A DNA stretch of 64,000 bases from Roseococcus pinisoli (GTDB lineage Bacteria; Pseudomonadota; Alphaproteobacteria; Acetobacterales; Acetobacteraceae): assembly GCF_018413645.1 (NCBI RefSeq), contig NZ_JAHCDA010000001.1, positions 124,001-188,000 of the forward strand, in the 5' to 3' direction. The position numbers and the translations under genes are program-made. The notes beneath the pieces were generated by a model. The model searched no databases, was not told where the DNA came from, and saw nothing but the letters and a program-made list of their open reading frames with translations. This document shows, one piece after another, positions 48,603-56,551 of the stretch (the first letter of the stretch is position 1; every line of letters starts with the position of its first letter).

Positions 48603-49391
48603 TCATGGCCGGAAGGCGCCCGGCGGCGGCAGGCCCGGTGCCACATAGGCGAAGTGCAGCGCGTCGAGCTGCGCCCAGAGCAGGTCGCACTTGAAGCGCA
48701 GCGCGGCGAGGCAGAGCTCCTGCTTCTCGCGCGTATCGGCATGCTCCTTCACATAGCCCAGCGCGAAGTCCACGTCCTGCGGCGCCTGGGTGAGGCGCGG
48801 CGTGAAATAGGCCAGCGTCTCCGCGCTCACGAAGTCGTAGCCGCGCAGCATGCCGGCCACGCGCTCCTGGATGATGTTGGGCGAGAACATCTCGGTGAGC
48901 GAGGAGGCGACGGCCTCCAGCACGCTCTTCTCCCGGACGAAATGGACGTAGGCATCCACCGCGAAGCGCGTGCCGGGCAGCAGGCCGGCCAGCGAGACGA
49001 CGTAGTCGCGGTCGAGGCCGAGGCCGTCGGTCAGCGCCAGCCAGCGCTCGACGCCGCCGGGCTTGGTGCCGTCACCGTCATGGTCCTCGATGCGGCGGCG
49101 CCATTCGCGGCGCAGGTCGGTCGTGGGCAGCCGCGCGAGGAGCGAGGCATCCTTCGCCGGAATGCTCGCCTGGTAGTAGTAGCGATTCAGCGCCCAGGCC
49201 TGGACCTGGCCCTTGTCGAGCTTCCCCGTGTGCAGCAGGCGGTGGAAGGGATGCAGGCTGTGGTAGCGCTCGGCGCCGATCGCGCGGAGCGCCGCCTCCA
49301 GCTCCTCGGGGGCCAGCAGCGCGCCCTTCGCCCCGGGCGGCGACGCAGGGCGGGGCTCGGCTTTTGGTCGGTCCGGCATGGCCAGGGTCAA
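48603..49391 (-). CDS. pqqC: Pyrroloquinoline-quinone synthase PqqC
   Basis: 262 residues; the cofactorless oxidase performing the last ring closure and eight-electron oxidation. YHSLHPFHRLLHTGKLDKGQ and WALNRYYYQASIPAKDASLL hold active-site residues. IEDHDGD, GMLRGYDFV and LGYVKEHADTREKQE follow. TTG 49391 overlaps the pqqB stop (TTGA) and has a GGAG site eight bases upstream; ATG 49379 is the alternative. Confidence 0.95.
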   Translation of the reverse strand: MTLAMPDRPKAEPRPASPPGAKGALLAPEELEAALRAIGAERYHSLHPFHRLLHTGKLDKGQVQAWALNRYYYQASIPAKDASLLARLPTTDLRREWRRRIEDHDGDGTKPGGVERWLALTDGLGLDRDYVVSLAGLLPGTRFAVDAYVHFVREKSVLEAVASSLTEMFSPNIIQERVAGMLRGYDFVSAETLAYFTPRLTQAPQDVDFALGYVKEHADTREKQELCLAALRFKCDLLWAQLDALHFAYVAPGLPPPGAFRP

Positions 49392-50299
49392 AGCGCGATC
49401 TCCATCCCGTCCTCCGCGACCTCCCAGCCTTTCGCGGCGAGGTGCGCGCGCTCGGGGCTGTCGTCCAGCAGGGCCGGGTTCGTGTTGTTGAGGTGGACGT
49501 AGATGCGGCGCGCGACGCCCAGGCCCTCGAAGGCCTCGAGCGAGCCGCCCTCGCCCGAGATGGGCATGTGCCCCATGCGGCGGCCCGTCTTGGGGCCGGC
49601 ACCGGCCGCGATCATCTCGTCGTCGGTGAAGAGCGTGCCGTCGAACATCACGCAGGCCGCGCCGCGCAGGCGGGCCGAGAGCACCGGCGTCATCATCGCG
49701 CAGCCGGGGACGTAATGCAGCGTGGCGCCGCCCGCGGAAATGGCGAGGCCCATCGCCTCGCCGTCCTCCGCCATGCCGGGATCCGCCCCGGCCTCGGCGA
49801 AGAGCGGAACCTTGCCCGGCACCGGATAGGCCTCGATGGTCAGGCCGGGAACCGGGGCGAAGGCGGTGCCCGGCACCATCTCCTCGCGCGTCACGAAGTC
49901 GGGGTTCAGGGCGCGGAAGATGGGATTTTCCGCCAGCACGGCGAGGCCCGGCGCGGCGGCGAAGAGGCGGAAGGCCTGGCGTTCGCGAAGCGTCAGCAGG
50001 CCGGCGAGGGTATCCACCTCCGCCCCCGTCAGCACCACCGCCGCGATGGGCGAGTTGCGCAGTGGCGCGGCCTGCGGGTGCAGCGCCGGCGTGGCGGCGA
50101 TCTGCTGGCGCAGGTCGGGCGAGGCATTCACCACCACCCAGTCCCTGCCATCCGCGCTCACGGCCAGGGAGGCTTGGCTGCGCGGCTTCGCGGCCGGGTC
50201 ACCGGCCCGCGCACGACGGCAGCCAGGGCCCGCCGAGTTCCATTGCGGGAAGCCGCCGCCGGCCCCCGCCCCCAGCACGATGGCACGCAGCACCGGCAA
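49388..50299 (-). CDS. pqqB: PQQ biosynthesis hydroxylase PqqB
   Basis: 303 residues with the metallo-beta-lactamase fold; an iron-dependent oxygenase acting on the cross-linked Glu-Tyr intermediate. LGAGAGGGFPQWN is the family start. VVLTGAEVDTLAGLLTLRE, the later GCAMMTPVLSARLRG, MFDGTLFTDDEM and MGHMPISGEGG complete it. It begins 20 bases after the pqqA stop. Confidence 0.95.
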   Translation of the reverse strand: MPVLRAIVLGAGAGGGFPQWNSAGPGCRRARAGDPAAKPRSQASLAVSADGRDWVVVNASPDLRQQIAATPALHPQAAPLRNSPIAAVVLTGAEVDTLAGLLTLRERQAFRLFAAAPGLAVLAENPIFRALNPDFVTREEMVPGTAFAPVPGLTIEAYPVPGKVPLFAEAGADPGMAEDGEAMGLAISAGGATLHYVPGCAMMTPVLSARLRGAACVMFDGTLFTDDEMIAAGAGPKTGRRMGHMPISGEGGSLEAFEGLGVARRIYVHLNNTNPALLDDSPERAHLAAKGWEVAEDGMEIAL

Positions 50300-50319
50300 G
50301 ACTCAGGCCCGCAGGGGCC

Positions 50320-50400
50320 TCAGCCGATCTCGGCGCAGGCGTAGCTGTTGATCTCGAGCGCGAGCGATACCTCGACGACGCGGGGCTTCTTCCAGGCCAT
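50320..50400 (-). CDS. pqqA: PQQ precursor peptide PqqA
   Basis: 26 codons starting MAWKKPRVVEVSLALEINSY, with the conserved Glu and Tyr spaced ExxxY (EINSY) that become the PQQ skeleton. It is first in the pqqABCDE order. Confidence 0.95.
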   Translation of the reverse strand: MAWKKPRVVEVSLALEINSYACAEIG

Positions 50401-50544
50401 GACGATACTCCCGATGTTGGCCGGCCCTTTGCCGGCCCTGAAAGGATGGCGACATTGCCGGCGCCCATCAAGGGCCGTGATCGCTGGACGCAGTCGAACC
50501 AGAGAGCGTAAAGCCCGCCTGTCGAGTTGCGGAGTGAGAATGCC

Positions 50545-51576
50545 ATGGCCTATCGGGTCGCGATCGTGGGTGCCACCGGGGCGGTGGGCCGCGAACTGCT
50601 CAAGATTCTCGCCGAGCGGAAATTTCCCGTCTCCGAGGTCATCGCCCTCGCCTCGCCCCGCTCCGTGGGCCAGCAGGTCAGCTTCGGCGACGACCAGGTG
50701 CTGAAGATCCGCAACCTCGAGACCTACGACTTCACCGGTACCGACATTGCGCTCTTCAGCCCCGGCGCCGCCATCTCGGCGATCCATGCGCCGCGGGCCG
50801 CCGAGCAGGGCTGCGTCGTCATCGACAATACGAGCCAGTTCCGCATGGAGCCGGGCGTGCCGCTGGTGGTGCCGGAGGTGAACCCGCAGGCGCTGGCCCG
50901 CTTCCGCAAGCGCAACATCATCGCCAACCCGAATTGCAGCACCATCCAGCTGGTCGTGGCGCTGAAGCCGCTGCACGACCTCGCGAAGGTGAAGCGCGTG
51001 GTGGTCTCGACCTACCAATCCGTCTCCGGCGCCGGGAAGGAGGGCATGGACGAGCTCTTCAACCAGACCAAGGGCAGCTTCGTGCACGACATGCCGACGG
51101 TGGAGCAGTTCACCAAGCCCATCGCCTTCAACGTCATCCCCCATATCGACAAGTTCGTGGAGGACGGCGCGACGAAGGAGGAGTGGAAGATGTCGGTCGA
51201 GACGCGGAAGATCCTGGATCCCGACATCCAGCTCATCGCCACCTGCGTGCGCGTGCCCGTCTTCATCGGCCATGCCGAGGCCGTGCATGTGGAGTTCGAG
51301 AACCCGATCACCGTCGCGCAGGCCACGGCCGCGCTGAAGAAGGCGCCGGGCATCTCGGTCTTCGATAAGCGCGAGGATGCCGGCTACATCACGCCGGTCG
51401 ACGCGGCGGGCGACGACGAGGTCTTCATCTCGCGCTTGCGCCGCGACCCGACCGTGCCGCACGGCCTGGCCTTCTGGTGCGTCGCCGACAATCTGCGCAA
51501 GGGCGCCGCGCTCAACGCGGTGCAGATCGCCGAGGAGCTGCACGCGCAGGGGCTGCTGAAGAAGCCGGCCGGCTGA
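50545..51576 (+). CDS. asd: Aspartate-semialdehyde dehydrogenase
   Basis: 343 residues; reduces aspartyl phosphate for lysine/diaminopimelate, threonine and methionine synthesis. YRVAIVGATGAVGRELLKIL binds NADPH. The catalytic Cys is in NPNCSTIQLV near residue 134. STYQSVSGAGKEGMDEL, RVPVFIGHAEAVHVEFE with the active His, and the C-terminal LAFWCVADNLRKGAALN follow. ATG 50545 fits the family; an earlier GTG-like start adds six residues. It is divergent from the pqq operon. Confidence 0.97.
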   Translation: MAYRVAIVGATGAVGRELLKILAERKFPVSEVIALASPRSVGQQVSFGDDQVLKIRNLETYDFTGTDIALFSPGAAISAIHAPRAAEQGCVVIDNTSQFRMEPGVPLVVPEVNPQALARFRKRNIIANPNCSTIQLVVALKPLHDLAKVKRVVVSTYQSVSGAGKEGMDELFNQTKGSFVHDMPTVEQFTKPIAFNVIPHIDKFVEDGATKEEWKMSVETRKILDPDIQLIATCVRVPVFIGHAEAVHVEFENPITVAQATAALKKAPGISVFDKREDAGYITPVDAAGDDEVFISRLRRDPTVPHGLAFWCVADNLRKGAALNAVQIAEELHAQGLLKKPAG

Positions 51577-51601
51577 AGCCGGCTTCCCTGGGGCCGCGTC
51601 A

Positions 51602-51629
51602 CCCGATCATGCGAAGCGGCATGATCGGG
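51602..51629. terminator. Perfect hairpin between convergent asd and aldolase genes
   Basis: CCCGATCATGC (51602-51612) and GCATGATCGGG (51619-51629) form an 11-pair stem with a six-base loop, able to end transcription in either direction. There is no T-run. Confidence 0.5.
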
Positions 51630-51636
51630 ATCGGCC

Positions 51637-52398
51637 TTACCGCTTGTAGTCGGCGCCGTCCCGGTCGATGCGCCGCAGCAGCGCCTCCCACTGCCGCACG
51701 CCGTATTCCGGCTGGTCGCGCAGGACGGAGAAGCGCTTGGCCGCGCGCTCGACGATGTGCGGCGCGATGAAGACCGGCTCCTCGTCCATGCTGCGGGCGA
51801 TCATTTCCACCTCGCAGGCGCGCTCCAGCAGGTAGAGGCGGTTGAGGGTGGAGGGGATGGTCTTCCCGGCCGTCAGCAGGCCGTGGTTCAGCAGCACGAG
51901 GCAGCCGCCCTTCTTCGCGCTCTCGCCCAGCGCCTCGCATTCCTCGACCGAGGAGGGGATGCCGTATTCGTGGTAGACGACGTCGTCCAGCACATGCAGC
52001 GCGTCCTGGCTGATCGGGCGCAGGCCCTGGCGCAGCACCGAGACGCCGGCGCCGGCGCGGGTGTGCGAATGCATGATGCAGTTCACCTCCGGGCAGGCCT
52101 TGTAGACGCCGCTGTGGATGGTGAAGCCGGCCGAGTTGAACTTGGTGCCGCCGCCCAGGACGCGGCCTTCCATGTCCATCTTCACGAGGCTCGACGCCGT
52201 GATCTCGTCGAACATGTCGCCGTAGTTGTTGATGAGGAAGGTGCCCGGCTCGTCGGGCACGCGCACGGACATGTGCGTCTCGAGCAGGTCGGTCCAGCCC
52301 AGATGCTCCACGACGCGATAGAGGGCGGCGAGGTCGCAGCGGACCTTCCACTCGGCATCGCTCATGCTGGCGGGAGCGGGTTTGACGGCGGCGGACAT
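51637..52398 (-). CDS. Class II aldolase/adducin-family protein
   Basis: 253 residues. The zinc-binding histidines are in NCIMHSHTRAGAGV near residue 110 and in the later LNHGLLTAGKT. Family features include THMSVRVPDEPGTFLINNYG and FTIHSGVYKACPEV. The group includes L-fuculose-phosphate aldolases and many family members of unknown substrate; nothing nearby fixes the substrate. Confidence 0.87.
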   Translation of the reverse strand: MSAAVKPAPASMSDAEWKVRCDLAALYRVVEHLGWTDLLETHMSVRVPDEPGTFLINNYGDMFDEITASSLVKMDMEGRVLGGGTKFNSAGFTIHSGVYKACPEVNCIMHSHTRAGAGVSVLRQGLRPISQDALHVLDDVVYHEYGIPSSVEECEALGESAKKGGCLVLLNHGLLTAGKTIPSTLNRLYLLERACEVEMIARSMDEEPVFIAPHIVERAAKRFSVLRDQPEYGVRQWEALLRRIDRDGADYKR

Positions 52399-52493
52399 TT
52401 TCTCATCCCGGGATCGTTTCGCGGGGGCCAGCTAAGACCTTTTGGGCTTTCGCGCCTAGGGGCATCGTGCGGCCCCTTCCCGCCGGGAGGCAA

Positions 52494-52515
52494 CGCGGGG
52501 GGCGAGCCCCCCGCG
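52494..52515 (-). terminator. Hairpin after the small secreted-protein gene
   Basis: CGCGGGGGG (52494-52502) and CCCCCCGCG (52507-52515) make a nine-pair stem, eight bases past the stop at 52523 on the minus strand. Confidence 0.5.
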
Positions 52516-52522
52516 CAGGAGC

Positions 52523-52846
52523 TCAGGGGAAGCTCACATCGGTCAGGTTGCAGGTGTTCACCTGGCGGCGCTCCTGGCTCCGGCCATTCGAATAGACCAC
52601 GCGGATGTCGTTCACGCACTGGCCGGCCGGCAGCACGATCTCCAGGCTACGGCCCGGCTCCAGGACGTTGCGGCCCAGGCGGTCGCGGCCCCAGTTGTCG
52701 ACCTGCGACGAGGACACATAGATCTCGTTGATGTCCACGTTGCCACGATTGCGAAGGCTGAAATCGGGGTTGTTGGACTGGGCGAGGGCCGGCATGGCCA
52801 GCACCGCGCCGAGACCGGCGAGGAGCGCGAAGCGAGAAACACTCAT
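52523..52846 (-). CDS. Small secreted protein of unknown function
   Basis: 107 residues. A signal peptide (FALLAGLGAVLAMPALAQS) precedes a compact domain with FSLRNRGNVDINEIYVSSSQ, DRLGRNVLEPGRSLEIVL and two cysteines (GQCVNDIRV and VNTCNLTDV) placed for a disulfide. Similar domains are found in small secreted alphaproteobacterial proteins, from memory only. It is divergent from the LexA-box cassette, 143 bases from the box. Confidence 0.7.
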   Translation of the reverse strand: MSVSRFALLAGLGAVLAMPALAQSNNPDFSLRNRGNVDINEIYVSSSQVDNWGRDRLGRNVLEPGRSLEIVLPAGQCVNDIRVVYSNGRSQERRQVNTCNLTDVSFP

Positions 52847-52988
52847 GAGAGATTTCCTTAAGTTCGACGCCCCTCATGGGCGCGAACGCGCGACGGATAC
52901 GCGAATCATAACCGCTTCGCCAGGAGGATAGACCTAGGCCAAGGGGAATGCTTGCCCGCGCCAAGAAGAATAAACTCCTTGCAAATAA

Positions 52989-53003
52989 GAACAAAATAGG
53001 AAC
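52989..53003. promoter_or_regulatory. LexA box of the alphaproteobacterial type
   Basis: GAACAAAATAGGAAC matches GAAC-N7-GAAC exactly, the reverse complement of the GTTC-N7-GTTC operator known for LexA in alphaproteobacteria. It lies 30 bases before the first gene of the cassette. TTGCAA at 52979-52984 and CATATA at 53003-53008, 18 bases apart, could be the promoter, with the operator in the spacer. Confidence 0.7.
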
Positions 53004-53032
53004 ATATATCGCCTCCGCCTGGAGGTCTCCCC

Positions 53033-54430
53033 TTGCCCAGCTTCCTCGCCATCCCCCTTCGCATTCTTCTCATCGGCCTGTCCGGCGTCTCCATCCTCTT
53101 CTGCGCGCGCCTGGCGGGTCTCGGCCCCGGGCCGCTGCTGGAGGCGCCCGGCACGCTCGTCGCGCTGCTGATCTTCCTGGTCGGCCTCGGCTTCGCCGCC
53201 TTCCTCTGGTGGCTCGCGGCCCGCTGCTTCACCCTGCTGCGCGATCCTGCCACCACCCCCGAGCAGATGGCCGCCCTCCGCGACCTGCCGCTGGCCCTGC
53301 CCGAAGGCACGGTGCGTGCGCTGCTGGCGCTGATCGTCGGCATCGTCGGCCTGCCGCTGCTGCTCTTCAGCCAGAGCCTCGGACTCAACGACGCCATCGC
53401 GGGCTATGTGAACGGCATCATCGCGGGCGTCTTCGGCTTCTATTTCGGCGCCCGCTCCACCACGCCGGAGGCCCAGGCCGCCCGCCGCCTCGGCGATGCG
53501 CTGGAGGGGCAGCAGCGCGTGAGCGAGGCGCTCCAGGCCAGCGAGGCGGCCGCCCGCGAGGCCGCCACCCGGGCCACCCAGCCCTCGCGCCTCGCCGAGG
53601 CCATGGCCACGCTCGAGCGCCAGCTCGGTGTCGCGCGGCTGCTGGTGCAGCGGCTGGGCCCCGCCCTGCCGGCGGGCCTTCTTCCCGCCGAGGCCGAGAC
53701 CTGGCTGGACCGGGCCGAGCAGGCGCTGGGCGCGGCGCGGGCGCTCGGCGGCCAGGCGGATCTCGCCGCGCTGCAATCCGCCACCGCCGCGCTGACCGGG
53801 CGGGACGGGCCGCTCGCCTCCGTCCTTCACGCGGCGGCGCCGCTCCTGCCGGCGACGGCCGCCGGGCCGCTCGGCGGCGTGGCGCTGCTGCTCGGCCTCG
53901 GCTGGAATCTGGGCTCCGCGGCCTGGCGGCGCTTCCGCGCACGGCTGCTCGACGCGCCCTACGACCCGGCCCTCTTCGAGCCCGGCACCGTCACCCCCGC
54001 TTCGGCCGAGCTCCGCCTCGCCGACGCACCGATCTTCGCCCGGCTCTTCACGCCGCGCCTGATCGAACCGGGCTTCCTGGCCGGCCTGCTCGACACCTGC
54101 CTGCGGGAGGACGCGGCCGATCGCCTCTGGGCGCGCTATCCCGGCTTCGCCAGCCCCGAGGAGGCGGCGCTGGGCCTCGCCGAATTCCGCCGCGCCCTGC
54201 TGGAGGAACGCGTGGAAGCCGACCTCGCGCCCGAACTGGTGGCCCGCATCGCGCAATCGCTGGAAGGGGCGGCCCCGGCGCTCCGCCCCGGCCCCACCGC
54301 GCGCCCTTCCCTCCCCGTCCCGGGCGACGAGACGGCACAGGCCGCGCTCCAGGCCCTGGCGCTGCTGCTGGGCGAGCTGCGCGAGAGCCATACGGACCCC
54401 GTTCCCCTGCTGGCGGAGCTGGCGCCATGA
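53033..54430 (+). CDS. Multi-span membrane protein, first gene of LexA-box cassette
   Basis: 465 residues. The TTG start has a GGAGG site seven bases upstream. Residues 1-140 hold four predicted helices: ILLIGLSGVSILFCARLAG, TLVALLIFLVGLGFAAFLWW, ALLALIVGIVGLPLLLFS and GIIAGVFGFYFGA. The pair LPEGTVRALLAL and FYFGARS recalls small membrane proteins of unknown function. Residues 145-260 look like a helical, coiled-coil region. A further hydrophobic stretch lies near 275-300 (GPLGGVALLLGLGWNL), and the rest is soluble. A holin-like or envelope-spanning role is inferred only from the downstream hydrolase. Confidence 0.8.
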   Translation: MPSFLAIPLRILLIGLSGVSILFCARLAGLGPGPLLEAPGTLVALLIFLVGLGFAAFLWWLAARCFTLLRDPATTPEQMAALRDLPLALPEGTVRALLALIVGIVGLPLLLFSQSLGLNDAIAGYVNGIIAGVFGFYFGARSTTPEAQAARRLGDALEGQQRVSEALQASEAAAREAATRATQPSRLAEAMATLERQLGVARLLVQRLGPALPAGLLPAEAETWLDRAEQALGAARALGGQADLAALQSATAALTGRDGPLASVLHAAAPLLPATAAGPLGGVALLLGLGWNLGSAAWRRFRARLLDAPYDPALFEPGTVTPASAELRLADAPIFARLFTPRLIEPGFLAGLLDTCLREDAADRLWARYPGFASPEEAALGLAEFRRALLEERVEADLAPELVARIAQSLEGAAPALRPGPTARPSLPVPGDETAQAALQALALLLGELRESHTDPVPLLAELAP

Positions 54431-55017
54431 GGTCCGCCGCCCTGCTCCTTCTTCTCGCTGGTTGCGCATCGCTGGCGAGGGCGATCGACCCGCCCATCGC
54501 CCTGCTCGCGCGCTGGCAGACGGCGACGCCGGCCGAGATCGCCGCCGAGCCGGTGGCTTGCCCCGAAGGCCATCCCGCCTGTGCCCGGCTGCACGCACGG
54601 CATGGCGAGGCCTGCCTTTCCCTGGCCCTGGCCCGCCGCGCGCCCGGCGCCGCCTGCCCGGCCGAGGCCACGCATCTTCCCTGCGCCGCCGCTTCCTATG
54701 CCGCCGCGCGGGCGCTGGCCCCCGATCCGCGCCTGGCGGCCGGCGAGGCCCAGGCCCGCCTTTGCCTCGCCGAGCTCTCTCCACCCGCCATGGGCGCGGC
54801 CGAGGCGGCGCGGGCCGCGGTCGCCGCCGCGGCAGCCGGTTCGGCATTGCTCGGCGCGCGGGCGGCGCTGGTCGCCGCGCGTCCGGGCGCCGGCACCGAT
54901 CTCCAGCGCTGCGCCGCCGCCCAGGCCGGGCTCGCCCTCGCGCCGCCGGCCTCGCGCGAGGCTGCCGATCTCGCTCGCCGCCTCGCCAGCATCCCCGCCT
55001 GCGGAGCCACGCCATGA
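54427..55017 (+). CDS. Cys-rich predicted lipoprotein of the LexA-box cassette
   Basis: 196 residues. MRSAALLLLLAGC is a short lipoprotein signal with Cys at residue 13. The mature part is Ala-rich with about eight cysteines in spaced pairs (VACPEGHPAC, GEACLSLAL, GAACPAEATHLPC), suggesting disulfides in the periplasm. No family is recognised. It overlaps the upstream membrane-protein stop (ATGA) and the downstream hydrolase start (ATGA), so the three genes are coupled. A spanin-like lipoprotein role is possible but unproven. Confidence 0.8.
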   Translation: MRSAALLLLLAGCASLARAIDPPIALLARWQTATPAEIAAEPVACPEGHPACARLHARHGEACLSLALARRAPGAACPAEATHLPCAAASYAAARALAPDPRLAAGEAQARLCLAELSPPAMGAAEAARAAVAAAAAGSALLGARAALVAARPGAGTDLQRCAAAQAGLALAPPASREAADLARRLASIPACGATP

Positions 55018-55937
55018 TCCTCGAGCGCCTGCTTGCCTTCCGCCTGCCGCTGGTCCGCGGTGAGGACGTCCGCCTCGCTCAGCTCGCGCTGACCCGCGCG
55101 GGCAGCCTGCGCGGCGACGCGGACGGCGTCTTCGGCCCCGTCACCCGCGACGCCGTCATTTCCTATCAGCGCCGAGAGCGCCTGGCCGCCGATGGCGTGA
55201 TCGGGCCGCTCACCTGGGCGCGGCTCCTGGGCCAGCCCGCCCTGACCCGCGAGCGCCCCTGGCAGGAGGGGCTGCGGCCCTACCTCCCGGCCCTGCTGAC
55301 AATGCACGGCGCGCCCCTGGGACCGGGCCGCCGCCGCTGGCGGCTGGCCCGCGCCGGCGTCGAAATCGAGGGCGAGGCCACCGCGCGGAAAAACCCCAGG
55401 CCCGAAGTCGCGGCGCGCTGCTGGGCCACCCATCGCGCCGCGCTGGAGGCGGCGGCCACCCGCTTCGCCGTGCCCGTCGAGCTCCTGCTCGCCTCGGCCT
55501 GCACGGAAAGCGCCGGCCGCGCCGATGCCGTGCGGGAGGAGCCCGGCTTCACCTCCGACGCCGCGACGCCGCACCGGGTCTCGACCGGGCTGATGCAGAC
55601 CCTGATCTCCACGGCGCGCGAGGCGCTGTCCGACCCCTCGCTCGATCGCGCGCGGCTGCTGGACCCGGCGGTCTCGGCCCTGGCCGGCGCCGCCTATATC
55701 CGGCGCCAGGCACCAGGCATCACGCGCTTCGATCCGCCGCTGGTCGCCACGGCCTATAACGCCGGCAGCCTCCGCGCGGATCGCCAGGCCGACAATCCCT
55801 GGGGCCTGGTCCAGACGCGGCGCGGCAATGCCTGGCACGCCGACGTCTTCATCGCGCATCTGGGCGATGCCTATGCGCTCTTCGCGAGCGAACCGCCCGG
55901 TGCCGCCGTGCCGACCTTCCGGGACTGGCTGGCGTGA
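55014..55937 (+). CDS. Peptidoglycan-binding/lysozyme-like protein of the LexA-box cassette
   Basis: 307 residues. Residues 12-72 form a peptidoglycan-binding domain 1 repeat (VRLAQLALTRAGSLRGDADG, FGPVTRDAVISYQRRERLAA, GVIGPLTWARLLG). Residues 145-300 fit a lysozyme-like transglycosylase fold: LLLASACTESAGRADA holds the likely catalytic Glu, and STGLMQTLISTAREAL and VATAYNAGSLRADR follow the SLT pattern. No signal peptide is visible, as with phage endolysins that need a holin. It is coupled to the lipoprotein gene. Confidence 0.85.
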   Translation: MILERLLAFRLPLVRGEDVRLAQLALTRAGSLRGDADGVFGPVTRDAVISYQRRERLAADGVIGPLTWARLLGQPALTRERPWQEGLRPYLPALLTMHGAPLGPGRRRWRLARAGVEIEGEATARKNPRPEVAARCWATHRAALEAAATRFAVPVELLLASACTESAGRADAVREEPGFTSDAATPHRVSTGLMQTLISTAREALSDPSLDRARLLDPAVSALAGAAYIRRQAPGITRFDPPLVATAYNAGSLRADRQADNPWGLVQTRRGNAWHADVFIAHLGDAYALFASEPPGAAVPTFRDWLA

Positions 55938-55990
55938 GCCCCTTGCTGCCGGCGCGCCGCCTCGCGAGGATGGGGGCCAAGGAGAATCCC

Positions 55991-56446
55991 ATGCCCGTCA
56001 CCATCCGCCCCGTCGCCCGCGAGGATTTCGACCAATGGCTGCCGCTCTGGCTCGGCTACAACGCCTTCTATGACCGCGAGGGCGAGACGGCGCTGGATCC
56101 CGCGATCACGCAGGCGACCTGGTCGCGCTTCTTCGACGGCTATGAGCCGGTCTTCGGCCTGGTTGCCGAGGAGAACGGCACGCTGCTCGGCATGACGAAC
56201 TACATCTTCCACCGCAGCACGACCCTGCTCGGCCCGACCTGCTACCTGCAGGACCTTTTCACCACGCCCGCCGCACGCGGCAAGGGCGTCGGCCGCGCAT
56301 TGATCCAGGGCGTGCACGACAGGGCGCGGGAGGCCGGCTGTGGCCGCGTCTACTGGCAAACGCACACGACCAACGCGGCCGGGCGCCTGCTCTACGACAA
56401 GGTGGCGCAGCACATGGGCTTCATCGTCTACACGAAGCCGATTTAG
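55991..56446 (+). CDS. GNAT-family N-acetyltransferase
   Basis: 151 residues with the acetyl-CoA fold: VTIRPVAREDFDQWLPLW at the start, YLQDLFTTPAARGKGVGRAL with motif A near residue 93, and VYWQTHTTNAAGRLLYDKVA near the end. An AAGGAG site precedes ATG 55991; an in-frame GTG at 55934 directly after the hydrolase gene lacks one. The substrate is unknown. It may be read through from the LexA-box cassette, 53 bases away. Confidence 0.88.
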   Translation: MPVTIRPVAREDFDQWLPLWLGYNAFYDREGETALDPAITQATWSRFFDGYEPVFGLVAEENGTLLGMTNYIFHRSTTLLGPTCYLQDLFTTPAARGKGVGRALIQGVHDRAREAGCGRVYWQTHTTNAAGRLLYDKVAQHMGFIVYTKPI

Positions 56447-56458
56447 CGGAGCAGGCTT

Positions 56459-56475
56459 AAGGGGCGCCGCCCCTC
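56459..56475 (+). terminator. Small hairpin after the GNAT gene
   Basis: AGGGGC and GCCCCT around GCC form a six-pair hairpin 13 bases after the GNAT stop. It is short and lacks a T-run. The rest of the gap to 56551 shows nothing clear. Confidence 0.35.
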
Positions 56476-56551
56476 AAACCCTCGGTAAGAACCTCATATT
56501 TTGCATCTCCATCGGCCAGTAGCTCTGGCCGGATAGGCTTCGGTTCCTCCC

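Noticed and set aside
53033-55937. Prophage remnant
   Set aside because: No integrase, capsid, tail or terminase genes, no attachment repeats and no base-composition shift within the genes; the flanks are housekeeping genes.
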